Positions 42,883 to 53,400 of a stretch of DNA of 64,000 nt are shown here, piece after piece. Both the position numbers and the translations under genes were made by a program. Source of the DNA: Acidobacteriota bacterium. GTDB lineage: Bacteria > Acidobacteriota > Blastocatellia > Pyrinomonadales > Pyrinomonadaceae. The DNA lies in NCBI GenBank assembly GCA_025463135.1, contig JAOAPY010000010.1:78089-142088 (forward strand). The letters run 5' to 3'. Below the pieces are notes generated by a model, which saw only the letters and a list, made by a program, of their open reading frames with translations, had not been told where the DNA came from and did no database searches. Position 1 is the stretch's first letter. Every line of letters starts with the position of its first letter.

Positions 42883-44574
42883 ATGACAAACGCTTCCCAC
42901 GACAACAGCGAGTCAACTGATCTCTTGCTCGAAGTGGGCTCACTGGCTCGCCTGGCGCACACCGCCGAGGCTGTAGCAGCTACAACAAAGAAGCTCGAGA
43001 AGGCCGCTTTGCTGGGTGATTATTTCAAAGCCCTAAGCGATGCGGACCTCACCAGGGCGGCCCGATATTTCGCCGGCCATCAATTTGCACTCAACGATTC
43101 CCGGACTACTAATGTTGGTGGCAGCATCATCAGCGACGCGCTGGCCCAGGCCACTGGTTTTAGCATGGAAGATCTGCTGCCCCGCTACGTGCGCCTGGGA
43201 GACGCCGGCGAGGCAGCTTATGAATTGGTCCTGGATGCCGGGCGCAATTATCAGCCTCCCACAATCACTCTCGCGGAAACCGAATCTCTCATAACGAGGT
43301 TGAGTGAGACTCGGGGCACAAAAAATAAAACCGGGTTGTTGACTACCTTGTTGCGACAGGCCACGCCACTCGAAGCCAAATATCTTGTGAAGCTGCTGGT
43401 TAGCGATCTGCGCATCGGCTTGAAAGAGGGACTTGTCGAAGATGCCATCGCGCGCGCTTTTAGTCAGCCCCTTGCCGCGATTTCTCATGCGAACATGTTG
43501 CTCGGTGATATCGGCGAGACCGCCGTTCGCGCGCGCGCCAACGACCTGGAAGACATCAGCATGCGGCTGTTTCATCCGCTCAAGTTCATGCTGGCCACGC
43601 CGGCTGCCGACCTCGCCGACATTACGCGAACGATGCCTGACGAATTCTTTGTGGAAGACAAGTTTGATGGAATTCGCGCTCAGGCGCACGTAAGCGGGGA
43701 ACGGGTAGCCATTTATTCGCGCACCATGGACGAGATCACTCACCGCTTCCCGGAGTTGACCGGCCCGCTGCGAGACCTGCCCGTTGACGCGATCATCGAC
43801 GGTGAGATTGTTCCGGCCCTTGGCGACGTCATCCTGCCTTTCAGTGAGTTACAGAAGCGACTGGGCCGCAAGACTGTTAGCCAGGATCTCCTGGCTGAAG
43901 TTCCGGTGATCCTGGTTGCCTACGATCTCCTTTACGCCAATGGCCGAGTCTTAATCAATGAACCTCTCGATGCCCGCAGGCGGATGCTGGAAGATTTGAT
44001 TGTTAAGGACGAAACACTCAAGTTGTCAAAAGCAACGCGTTTTCAGGAAGCGGCGGCGCTGGATGAAGAATTCGCGGCAGCACGGGCTCGCGGAAATGAG
44101 GGATTGATGATCAAGAGTCCGGCTTCGCACTATAAGCCGGGTAGACGAGGCCGAGAGTGGTTGAAACTAAAACGCGCGATTGCCACTCTCGATGTGGTGG
44201 TGACGGCCGTTGAGGTTGGTCATGGAAAGCGGCGCAACCTGCTTTCCGATTACACCTTCGCGGTCCGGCGCTCAGAAGATGACGGCGAACTCCTGAATAT
44301 CGGCAAAGCTTACTCTGGTTTGACGGACGCCGAATTAGCTGAAATGACTGAATGGTTCAAGGCGCATACACTCCAGCAATTTGCTCACGGACGCGTCCGC
44401 ATCGTTGAGCCAACGATCGTCATCGAAGTAACGTGTGATCGAATTCAAGAATCAAAGCGACACAAGAGTGGCTATGCCATGCGCTTTCCCCGGATTTTGC
44501 GACTGCGAGTAGATAAAAACGCCGCGGAAATTGATACCTTGGCCACAGTTCGCAAGCTGGCAGCAAAAGTCTAG
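42883..44574 (+). CDS. lig: ATP-dependent DNA ligase (archaeal/LigB-like type)
   Basis: The 563-residue enzyme has the N-terminal DNA-binding domain, then motif I EDKFDGIRAQ with adenylated Lys260, motif III VDAIIDGEIVP, motif IV EGLMIKSP, motif V WLKLKRAI and the OB-fold. It matches bacterial enzymes related to archaeal ATP-dependent ligases rather than the NAD-dependent LigA. It probably acts in repair; no Ku, primase or nuclease domain is adjacent, so it is not LigD. Confidence 0.93.
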   Translation: MTNASHDNSESTDLLLEVGSLARLAHTAEAVAATTKKLEKAALLGDYFKALSDADLTRAARYFAGHQFALNDSRTTNVGGSIISDALAQATGFSMEDLLPRYVRLGDAGEAAYELVLDAGRNYQPPTITLAETESLITRLSETRGTKNKTGLLTTLLRQATPLEAKYLVKLLVSDLRIGLKEGLVEDAIARAFSQPLAAISHANMLLGDIGETAVRARANDLEDISMRLFHPLKFMLATPAADLADITRTMPDEFFVEDKFDGIRAQAHVSGERVAIYSRTMDEITHRFPELTGPLRDLPVDAIIDGEIVPALGDVILPFSELQKRLGRKTVSQDLLAEVPVILVAYDLLYANGRVLINEPLDARRRMLEDLIVKDETLKLSKATRFQEAAALDEEFAAARARGNEGLMIKSPASHYKPGRRGREWLKLKRAIATLDVVVTAVEVGHGKRRNLLSDYTFAVRRSEDDGELLNIGKAYSGLTDAELAEMTEWFKAHTLQQFAHGRVRIVEPTIVIEVTCDRIQESKRHKSGYAMRFPRILRLRVDKNAAEIDTLATVRKLAAKV

Positions 44575-44803
44575 TGCGTAAAGCTACACCTCTCCATCCT
44601 CAGCCGAGATGGTTGAAACCTTGCTGGGGCATCGGAACTGCCTTTTTTGTTGCTTTACGCGGGCGGAAGAGGGTACGATGCACGCCTGTTGAGGCGCCCC
44701 TCATTGTTGTTAACCGCTCATTCCCGGCGAGTGCTGGGCACTAATGACGCCGTAGAGATGAATCAACGACCGCCGAAACTGAAATAATGGACTAGTAACG
44801 TGT

Positions 44804-45058
44804 TTAGTATATCGACAGCATGCTGACCAGCACTTCGATTGTGGCCATTGCAGCATCAATAGCGGCAGGGGTCCAAGCGGTTCCGCTACAAGTAGAATTG
44901 GCTAACGTTCCGCCTGAAGTCGTTACGGCACATTGGGTTGACGTTGGAGTTGAAGGCGGGGTGGGAGCCGGGGGAGAATTCATCTCACCGGCCCACACGG
45001 GTACTCCGAGTACCAGAGCCAGAACGATTGGGGCGAGCAACTTGCGAAAGTTTTCCAT
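44804..45058 (-). CDS. small exported two-cysteine protein
   Basis: The 84-residue ORF has TAGGAGACCACC before the ATG, a signal peptide (LAPIVLALVLGVPVWA, cleavage near residue 23) and a mature part of about 61 residues. The mature part is Pro/Thr-rich, has Cys at 43 and 57 and a C-terminal hydrophobic amphipathic stretch (AAIDAAMATIEVLVSMLSIY). No known bacteriocin or pheromone family is recognised. It is transcribed divergently from a TPR regulator, across 140 bases. Being a secreted peptide or an effector sensed by that regulator is an inference. Confidence 0.65.
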   Translation of the reverse strand: MENFRKLLAPIVLALVLGVPVWAGEMNSPPAPTPPSTPTSTQCAVTTSGGTLANSTCSGTAWTPAAIDAAMATIEVLVSMLSIY

Positions 45059-45198
45059 GGTGGTCTCCTAAGAAGGATGTCTTTGATCAATTACAGGTGG
45101 ACAGGCACGTCCAACCGAAATGCCGGGCGAGCGCATAATACCCGCCTAACGAACGTCTTGCAAGAACCATTACACACGCTTACAAAGGATTCATATTC
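45059..45198. promoter_or_regulatory. shared divergent control region
   Basis: 140 bases separate the start codons of the small exported protein and the TPR regulator. It must hold promoters for both genes. CAAAGGATT lies before the regulator ATG. I see no convincing operator palindrome. Confidence 0.5.
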
Positions 45199-46767
45199 AT
45201 GAACTTACACGACTTAATTTCAACAAAAGAGATTTCTGCGAACCTAAGTGGGGCGGCTCTCAGCCGTGATGAGGAAGTTCTAAACCGTTGCCTTAGGGCA
45301 AAACGGTACGAAGAGGCCGGTGACTATGAGGGTGCGCGCCAGGCCCTGGGGGATTGGTGGGAGCGTGTTGGTGAAACACCCAAGCTCGAGGGCTTAGGCG
45401 ATCCGGCTCAGGCAGAGTTGTTGTTACGTGCTGGTTCCCTGTCGGGCAGGATCGGTAGTGCCAATCAGATCGAAGGGGCGCAAGAGATTGCAAAAGATCT
45501 GATCTCCCACAGCCACAGGATATTTGAAAAGCTGGAATTGGTCGAGAAGGTTGCGGAGACGCAGATTGACCTCGCGATCTGTTATTGGCGGGCCGGGGGT
45601 TTGGATGAAGCTCGCATAACTCTGCAAGAGACGCTCGACAAAATGAGCGATGGCGAAAGTGAGCAACGATTACGCGCTCTGGTGAGTATGGCGATCTTTG
45701 AGATCTCGGCGGCACGATACCGGGATGCGTTGCGCATTCAGATAGAATCCGCGCCCCTGTTCGAGCGCAGCAAGAATCATACGCTTAGAGGCATATTCCA
45801 TAATGAGTATGCACTGGCATTGCGGAACATTGGAGAAGCAGAATCAAGACCGGACTACAACGATCGTGCTTTGATCGAGTACACGGCTGCCGGTTACCAC
45901 TTTGAACAGGCTGGTCACACTCGTTACCTGGCTTTGGTGGAAAACAATCTGGGATTTCTCTTTCTTAGATCGGGCAAGTTGATTGAGGCACATCAACACC
46001 TCAATCGCGCGCGCGCCCTGTTCGTGAAGCTCAAGGACAAAGGCAGCATTGCGCAAGTTGATGAAACTCGCGCGAGGGCCTTCCTGGCGCAGGGATCATA
46101 TTCTCAAGCTGAAACGACGGTGAGCGGATCGGTGCGCACCCTGGAACAGGGTGATGAAAGCTCGCTTCTGGCGGAAGCCTTAACCACGCACGGACGGGCC
46201 CTGGCAAACTTGGAGCGCTTCGAGCGATCGCTCGGACAACTTAAGCGCGCGATTGCCGTAGCAGAGAAAGCCAGTGATCCGGAAAAGGCGGGTTTGGCGG
46301 CCCTGGCGATTGTGGAAGCACTGCCGGCCTATTTACCGCCGGTGGGGCTACGCGAATTCTACGGACAGGCGGAATCGCTTCTGGCTCAGTCACAAGCTCC
46401 CGGCGCCGAAGATCGTTTAGGTCGTTGCGCGCGGGCGATACTTGCGCTCGGTGAGTCCCGCGGCGCTGGCTTAGGAAAAGCGGACGTGGCGGCCCTGGAA
46501 GACGGTGACGCGGGCGAAGCGCTGGAAGTGGTGGCTGCGAATCAGAAGTGGACCGGCTGTTCACTGGAGAATGAAGTGCTCCGCTATGAGGGTGAACTAA
46601 TTCAACGAGCTCTCGAGACGGCGTCCGGAAGCGTAACCCGCGCGGCTCGAATGTTGGGAATTACACACCAGGGTCTCGCTTTTATCTTGAATGGACGGCA
46701 TCGAACTCTATTGACTGTAAGAACGCCAGTCCGAAGGCGACGAAAAAGCATTTTCCGACCACAGTAA
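45199..46767 (+). CDS. TPR regulator with C-terminal Fis-like HTH
   Basis: The 522-residue protein is helical throughout, with TPR-like helix pairs (ALRNIGEAESRPDYNDRALI, FEQAGHTRYLALVENNLGFL, LLAEALTTHGRALANLERFE). It ends in a Fis-type HTH at about 460-505 (GELIQRALETASGSVTRAAR, MLGITHQGLAFILNG) and a basic tail. TPR plus HTH is the architecture of peptide-responsive and STAND-like regulators, though here the HTH is C-terminal. There is no ATPase motif. Control of the divergent small-protein gene is likely. A strong terminator follows. Confidence 0.78.
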   Translation: MNLHDLISTKEISANLSGAALSRDEEVLNRCLRAKRYEEAGDYEGARQALGDWWERVGETPKLEGLGDPAQAELLLRAGSLSGRIGSANQIEGAQEIAKDLISHSHRIFEKLELVEKVAETQIDLAICYWRAGGLDEARITLQETLDKMSDGESEQRLRALVSMAIFEISAARYRDALRIQIESAPLFERSKNHTLRGIFHNEYALALRNIGEAESRPDYNDRALIEYTAAGYHFEQAGHTRYLALVENNLGFLFLRSGKLIEAHQHLNRARALFVKLKDKGSIAQVDETRARAFLAQGSYSQAETTVSGSVRTLEQGDESSLLAEALTTHGRALANLERFERSLGQLKRAIAVAEKASDPEKAGLAALAIVEALPAYLPPVGLREFYGQAESLLAQSQAPGAEDRLGRCARAILALGESRGAGLGKADVAALEDGDAGEALEVVAANQKWTGCSLENEVLRYEGELIQRALETASGSVTRAARMLGITHQGLAFILNGRHRTLLTVRTPVRRRRKSIFRPQ

Positions 46768-46822
46768 TTTGCCTTGTCCCTGACCGGTTGGTCATAAGCA
46801 TCCTTTCTGCCTGACTGCATTC

Positions 46823-46860
46823 GCCCGGCCTTTGCCTTTAACACGGGGCAACGGCCGGGC
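46823..46860 (+). terminator. intrinsic terminator after the TPR regulator
   Basis: GCCCGGCC and GGCCGGGC form an 8-bp GC stem, extended inward by TTGCC/GGCAA, with a loop of about 9. It is followed by CTGCGTTTGTCC rather than a clean T-run. Confidence 0.7.
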
Positions 46861-46944
46861 CTGCGTTTGTCCTCTAAAGGCGGCATCAAATATCATGCGC
46901 CATGCAGTTTATCTAAATTCCCCAAGCTAAGAGGAATGAGTTTC

Positions 46945-48507
46945 ATGAAGTATTTGACCTTAGTTATGACAGTCGTTTTGCTATTGGTATCCACCGGCAG
47001 CGTGACGGCGCAGACGGCGCGCAAGAGAACGACGGCGAGACCTCAGCCCGTAACCAAAGCGGTTGTCACGCAACCGGCCGTTGAATTGGAAGCACAGCCC
47101 ACCGCGGCGGTAACGCCCACCATCGTACCTTTGGACACGACCATCCCAGCGTCGCTCGCGATCTTGAATGGTCAGACCGTCACAGTTTCTGATCTCAACC
47201 CTCAGGTTGCAGAGGGGATTGGCAAGCTGGGAGAAAAGGTCGGCCAGGCGCGCAGTCAGATTCTTGAACTTCAAATCAACACGATGTTGCTTGATATTGA
47301 AGCAAAGAAACGAAAGCTGACATCCCAACAGGTCTATGAGTCGGAAGTAGCAAAACGCATCACCGATCCGACTGAGGCTGAGATCGCAAAGTTGCTTGAC
47401 GCCAATCGCGCCAATCTTGCTGATAGCGATCCCAAAACGCTTCACGCCGATGCGATTGCCTACATAAAAAGCCAACAGGAGCAAAAGCTTTCGGAGGATC
47501 TGATTCGGCGAGCGAAGATTGGTAACCCGGTAGTCATGGGAGTCGACATCAACAGCCCGGATCTAAAGGCGACCGCGGTTCTGGCGACCGTCGGTGGACA
47601 ACCAATCACGGCAGCTAGCCTGACAGAGAGACTGAAACCGATCATTTACCGCTTGCGGCTAAACGCCTACCAGGTTACCAGTCAGGCGCTGCAGCAAACG
47701 ATTAACGATCTGCTCTTGCTGGCTGAAGCAAAGCGCCTCAACATGCCGCCTGAGAATTTTATTCGGACTGAAGTAACTGACAAAGTTCACACGCCAACCG
47801 ATGCCGAAGTTGAGAAGTTCTACAACGAAAATAAAGCTCGCATTCCCGGGGATTTGGCGAGCGTTAAAAATTCGATCGCCGCATTTTTGAGAGAAAAGCA
47901 GGGACAGGTTTTGGAGCAGGCACTGTCAGAGCGATTGCGCAAAGGGGCCGACCTGCGCATTCTGCTAACTGAGCCTGAACCGCCGGTACAGGTAATCAAC
48001 ATTGCGGGTGAACCTGCTCGCGGTGACGTTAATGCGCCGGTGACAGTGGTCGAGTACACCGACTTTCAATGTCCGGCGTGCGCCGCGATGCACCCCATCG
48101 TTGAAGAAGTGCTTCCGAAATATGGCGCGAAAGTGCGTTTGGTAGTTAGAAACTATCCGCTCGCGCGCCACGCGAACGCGCGCAAGGCAGCGGAGGCCGC
48201 CGATGCTGCCCATGCGCAGGGAAAGTTTTTCGAATACACGGCATTGTTATTCAAGCGACAGGACGCGCTGGACACTGCTTCGTTGAAAAAGTATGCGACT
48301 GAAGTCGGTATGGATCGGGCCCGTTTCGACGCCGAGTTGGATCGTGGCATCTACGCCGCCGATGTAAGGCACGACATGGAAGATGGGCAGATAAACGGGG
48401 TCGAATCCACGCCGACGCTGTTCGTCAACGGAGTAATGCTGTTGGAGCTTACCCCGGAAGGGCTGAGCGCGGCGATTGACAAGGCGCTCGCCAAGGCGGG
48501 GCGATAG
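46945..48507 (+). CDS. SurA-like chaperone fused to a DsbA-like thioredoxin domain
   Basis: The ATG at 46945 has AAGAGGA about 10 bases upstream and opens MKYLTLVMTVVLLLVSTGSV, a signal peptide. Two SurA N-like helical segments follow at about 70-185 (LNGQTVTVSDLNPQVAEGIG) and 205-340 (VGGQPITAASLTERLKPIIY). The C-terminal 165 residues form a DsbA/DsbG-like domain with YTDFQCPACAAMHP, active Cys376 and Cys379, and VESTPTLFVNGV carrying the cis-Pro. It likely acts in the periplasm as an oxidoreductase with its own chaperone arm. The upstream in-frame ATG at 46867 is less likely. Confidence 0.85.
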   Translation: MKYLTLVMTVVLLLVSTGSVTAQTARKRTTARPQPVTKAVVTQPAVELEAQPTAAVTPTIVPLDTTIPASLAILNGQTVTVSDLNPQVAEGIGKLGEKVGQARSQILELQINTMLLDIEAKKRKLTSQQVYESEVAKRITDPTEAEIAKLLDANRANLADSDPKTLHADAIAYIKSQQEQKLSEDLIRRAKIGNPVVMGVDINSPDLKATAVLATVGGQPITAASLTERLKPIIYRLRLNAYQVTSQALQQTINDLLLLAEAKRLNMPPENFIRTEVTDKVHTPTDAEVEKFYNENKARIPGDLASVKNSIAAFLREKQGQVLEQALSERLRKGADLRILLTEPEPPVQVINIAGEPARGDVNAPVTVVEYTDFQCPACAAMHPIVEEVLPKYGAKVRLVVRNYPLARHANARKAAEAADAAHAQGKFFEYTALLFKRQDALDTASLKKYATEVGMDRARFDAELDRGIYAADVRHDMEDGQINGVESTPTLFVNGVMLLELTPEGLSAAIDKALAKAGR

Positions 48508-48602
48508 AAGAAAGGTCTTCGGTCTTAGGTCTTTGATTGTTGACTTCGTGACAGGTCGATTCGAAATCCAAACCGGCGGAAGTGACAAAGACCAAAGACC
48601 CT
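48508..48602. repeat. two-armed low-complexity inverted repeat (family K)
   Basis: GGTCTTCGGTCTTAGGTCTTTG at the left is inverted as CAAAGACCAAAGACC at the right. It lies between the convergent DsbA-fusion and peroxiredoxin genes. Confidence 0.75.
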
Positions 48603-48606
48603 CTTT

Positions 48607-49158
<552 letters not shown>

Positions 49159-49255
49159 TGTGTTTCGCTCCTTTTGAGTTGCCAACCATCTGCAGTGCCG
49201 CGCTTTCCAGCCGAAACGTCAAGGCCGAAATCACGCAATGCCCTAATCTGCTTTT

Positions 49256-49328
49256 GTCACGCAAACTGTTAGTTTGCGGCCGCGTTCAATGCCATTCAAT
49301 CTTCGCAAACTAACAGTTTGCGTTACAA
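49256..49328. repeat. two-armed palindromic repeat (family E)
   Basis: CACGCAAACTGTTAGTTTGCG and CGCAAACTAACAGTTTGCG form inverted arms around TTCAATGCCATTCAAT. The closest copy is at 61810-61883, which shares the central GCCATTCA. Confidence 0.85.
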
Positions 49329-49636
49329 CGTAGGGCACTACCGAAATAAAGGCCAATTGCTGCGCCTGGCGATTGTTCCTGGAAACGTTCGGCAGCATAG
49401 TGCGTTACCAATCTTCTCGCAAGGAATTTGCCGAGGGGTTGTGATCTCGTTCGGCAACAAGCGTTCAGAGTACCAACTTCAAATCCTCCTCTTGTCCTGT
49501 CTGTGATTGTCCGTGTTTAAAAACTCAAGAATTTCTCAAGGGGGTTGCAATAAAACTCCAGACGTGACTCGCAGTCATCCGGTTACCAGTTTTCCTGCTC
49601 AACCGGCAGCTATTTTGAAGGAACCACCGACAAAGC
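49329..49636. other. intergenic leader without a gene
   Basis: About 308 bases before the truncated ATPase gene. It holds one end of a family B repeat (GCGTTCAGAGTACC near 49464) and no ORF I would call. A promoter for the regulator pair is expected here. Confidence 0.5.
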
Positions 49637-50443
49637 ATGCTCATAATTGAAAACTTCACGAACCCGGGACCGGGCGCCATGCAGCTAATCCTTGAGAAGA
49701 TAACCATACCACCAAGAACCATTCATATTTCGAGGCCGCGGCTTTTGAACCTTTTGTACGAGAGTATGGGCTCTTGTGCTTCGACCATCATTAATGGGCG
49801 GGCCGGTTCCGGTAAAACGATTTTGGCGGCCGATTTTGCCAAAGCTTCCGGACGAGCGATCGCCTGGTACAAGGTCGACGGCCCCGATGGCGATCTCCAG
49901 ATTTTTTTCAAGTACTTGATTGCCAGTATCGAGCAACAACGACCGGGCTTTGGAAGAGAGAACCTGCAACCGATCTTGAGGACAGCCGGTATCGAGCAAG
50001 TCGGACTACTGGCCGAAGCGTTTGTTTATGAACTACTAGATGGCGGGCACGAGCCTTTACTAATCGTTATCGAAGATCTGCACCAGGTGTACGACGCGGA
50101 ATTGGTAGTTCCGTTCTTCCGCCGGTTGCTGCCGCTGTTGCCCGGGGATGTTCATATTCTCATCACCAGCAGAACCATGCCGCCGGCGCCGCTTTGGCGG
50201 CTGCGTTCCAAGCAACGCCTGTTTGTGATCGAAGAGCCTGAACTGGCGTTTTCCCGACAGGAGGCGAGTGACCTCTTTGAACATTACGGCCTTTCACGCG
50301 AGCAGGCCACTATTGCTCTCGATCACACCCATGGCCGGGCCTCAGCGCTAAACAGCTGTGCGGAATCACTGGCTTTGGAACACATAGACTCAAGCAGTCA
50401 GGTACCAGCAATGACGGGAAATCAGATCTCGGGATCCAACTAG
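49637..50443 (+). CDS. stand-alone MalT-type ATPase domain
   Basis: The 268-residue protein has Walker A GRAGSGKT at 54-61, Walker B-like LLIVIEDLHQ, and LITSRTMPPAPLWRL sensor-like motif, all matching the N-terminal NTPase of MalT/LAL regulators. It stops soon after the ATPase (HGRASALNSCAESL), with no TPR and no DNA-binding domain. It lies 19 bases upstream of a full-length relative with the same ATPase, so it may be a truncated paralogue or a partner that modulates oligomerisation. No frameshift to a longer product is evident. Confidence 0.75.
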   Translation: MLIIENFTNPGPGAMQLILEKITIPPRTIHISRPRLLNLLYESMGSCASTIINGRAGSGKTILAADFAKASGRAIAWYKVDGPDGDLQIFFKYLIASIEQQRPGFGRENLQPILRTAGIEQVGLLAEAFVYELLDGGHEPLLIVIEDLHQVYDAELVVPFFRRLLPLLPGDVHILITSRTMPPAPLWRLRSKQRLFVIEEPELAFSRQEASDLFEHYGLSREQATIALDHTHGRASALNSCAESLALEHIDSSSQVPAMTGNQISGSN

Positions 50444-50462
50444 CCCAATACAGCAAAGACCT

Positions 50463-53400
50463 ATGGCCGCCAGCACGGCGATATTAGAAGGTACTCTACC
50501 TGCGGCGCCAAATTCTTTGGTCCGCACCCTGGATCGTGGCCTGAAGCCATTTCCTTGTGCTACTCTCCGGCCAAATCGTACAACCCCGAGGCACAAGTTA
50601 ATGGCACCAAGGAACCGGGCCGGAAAGCCTGCGCAAAAGGTTTTAATCCCCGTAGTTGCCAATGCACCAGGGTCGCTGCCCAGTTTCTTCCTGCGGACGA
50701 AACTGATGCCGCCCCGTCCCTCTCCGGAATTACTGTCTCGACCACGCCTGACGGAAAGGCTATTAGCAAACCTGGCGCATTCAGTCACGCTGGTGACGGC
50801 GAACGCTGGTTCCGGTAAGACAACTCTCGTCGCGGACTTCCTGAGGACGCAGAACCGGCCATTTGTCTGGTACCAGTTAGATCACACTGACGCCGACCCA
50901 TTCGTATTTCTCGGCTACATTACGCATGGCATTCAACAGGTCGTGCCTGACTTTGGCATGGCTATGTTCTCCTACTTGCAGGAAGCTGCCGGTGAGTTGG
51001 CCCAACATCCTGAACGCGCAGTCGATGTACTTCTGAACGAGGTTCTTGAGCGAGTTGACCAGCAACTGATTCTGGTCCTCGATGACTATCATCACCTCGG
51101 CGCCGATACCGCCGTTCATGCTGTTCTCGATCGGCTACTGGCCTATCTGCCGGATGTTATGCACGTCATTATCATCTCGCGCGAGCTGCCACCGATCTCG
51201 CTTTCGCGTTTGCGCGCCCAGGCGCCGCTTTCAACCATCGACCGTCCGGACTTGCTCTTCACCGATCAGGAGACGCAGGAACTCTTTCGCAAAGTTTTCG
51301 ATCTGGAACTGACTCCCGTGCAGTTGGCCGAATATCGCCAACGGACGCACGGTTGGATTACGGCGTTGCAATTGGTGAGGCAAGTTGCGCAACGAACCCC
51401 TGCGAGCAGGGAGAACGGTGGTAAGGCTGAGCCAGGTGATCTGGTCGAGGTATTAACCCGATCTGAGCGTGACATCTTCGATTACTTTGCCGAGGAAGTT
51501 TTCGCGGACGAGGTAAGCGAAACACAACATCTCTTGTTACGACTCTCCCTGCTCGACAGCATCGACCTGGATACCTGTGCCGTGCTCTACAAGGGAATGA
51601 ATTGCGCGCGGCTCCTGCCGAATCTCGTCCGGCGCAATGTGTTCCTCACCGTCGCCAGCGATGGACAGGGTGAAGAGTATCGACTGCACCCACTCTTTCA
51701 AAGCTTCCTGCGGCGGCGCTTTCGCAGCGAGGTTGGGCGGAGCGGAGTCGCCGTCGAACACGCGCGATACGCAGATTATTTCGCCGCCCGAAAAGCCTGG
51801 GAACCAGCCGTCCGCCATTTGCTGGCGGCAGAAGATTTCGATCGCGCTGCGGCCATTATTGCCGAACGCGGGCGTGAGTGGATTGCCTCGGGCGCTATTG
51901 GTTCGCTCGCTTCACTTGCCGGGGCATTGCCGCAAGCTGAACTGGAAAAACATCCACGGGCACTGGCGCATCAGGGAGAAGTGGCACGACTCCGTGGTGA
52001 ATACGATGTCGCCCAGACATTTTTCCGGCGATCGGTGATGCTGTTGCGACAGCAGAACGATAAGGAAGGTGAGGCGGAAGCGCTGCACTCGCTGGCGACT
52101 CTGGCCCGTCGCCAGGGTGAATACGAAACGGCTTTTGCTTACCTTGACCGGGCAATTGAGCTGGCGGGTGAGAATTCAGCGGTCCATACGAAATGTGGCA
52201 ACACCCGCGGATTGTGTCTGGTCGCGATGGGCCAGTGGACCGCCGCCGAACGTGAGTTTCGCGCGGCCCTGCAATCAGCCGAAGAACGCAATGACGAGTA
52301 CTACACGCGACTCATCGCGCATAACCTGGGTACACCGGCCGGTATTCGCGGCGATTTCGGCGAGGCGTTGCGTTGGCTGGGTCGGATGCTTCGCGCGGAC
52401 CTGCAGGGTGCTCCCATGCCTCAGGAAGCAATTGCCCACCTGAACATGGCCCGCTGTCATCTCTATCGTGGGGCATTTGACGCCTGCGAGAAGCACCTTG
52501 AGAACGCGCTGGATCGTTGCCAGATGTTCAACCTGGTAGCCTCAAGAGGCGAGATCTTTGAGGCCTATGGAAATCTTTATCGCGAGCGTCACGAGGTTGA
52601 GCGTGCTACTGAATTCTACGAACGTGCCGCGCGCGCATACGACGACGCCGGCATTGCCCTGAGTCGCGTCGAGTTGCTTGAAGAGCTGGCCCTGCTGAGT
52701 CTGCAAGTGGGTAACGTTGGCACGGCCCGCGCGCACATCGAACGGCTGATCAGCTCGCGGCCAATTGAAAAGGGCGAGATAAATTTTTACACGGCCTCTC
52801 TGACGCGCGGTCGGGTGATGCTGGCGCAGGGTGAATATGGGGCAGCTCGCACTGAACTAGCCAATACGCTGAAATACTTTCACGGCAACGGGCTGTATTA
52901 CTATGAAGCCCAGGCGTCAATGGCGCTGGCGGCGTGCGAACTTAAGTTGGGCCAGGAACCCGACCTGCTTGTTCACCTGGGGCGGGCGCTGGAGCTGGCC
53001 GCGCGTTTCGATTACGAGTACTGGCTGCAACGCGAAGTAGCCCACCACCCGGAACTTTTTGCCGCAGAGGAAGCCGCGGAACTGCTGCCCAGCGAAGTTA
53101 GAGATCAACTGCCTTCGCTACGCGCGCAGACTACCTCCAAAGTTCAAAGCGTTCAGGTTGAGATCGAGACCAGGACCTTGACGGACCTGAGCATAAACAT
53201 GCTGGGTCCAATCGAGATATTTCGCGATCCGACGCGGCCCCTGGGGGCTGATGCCTGGACCACCCGCCGCGCGCGGGACATCTTGTGCTTTATCGCTTCA
53301 CGACGTCACCGTCGTGCTTCCAAGGATGCGATCATTGATGCTTTCTGGGGTGAGACGGACCTTGAAGTCGTCGAAAAGAACTTTCACCCCACGGTCTCGC

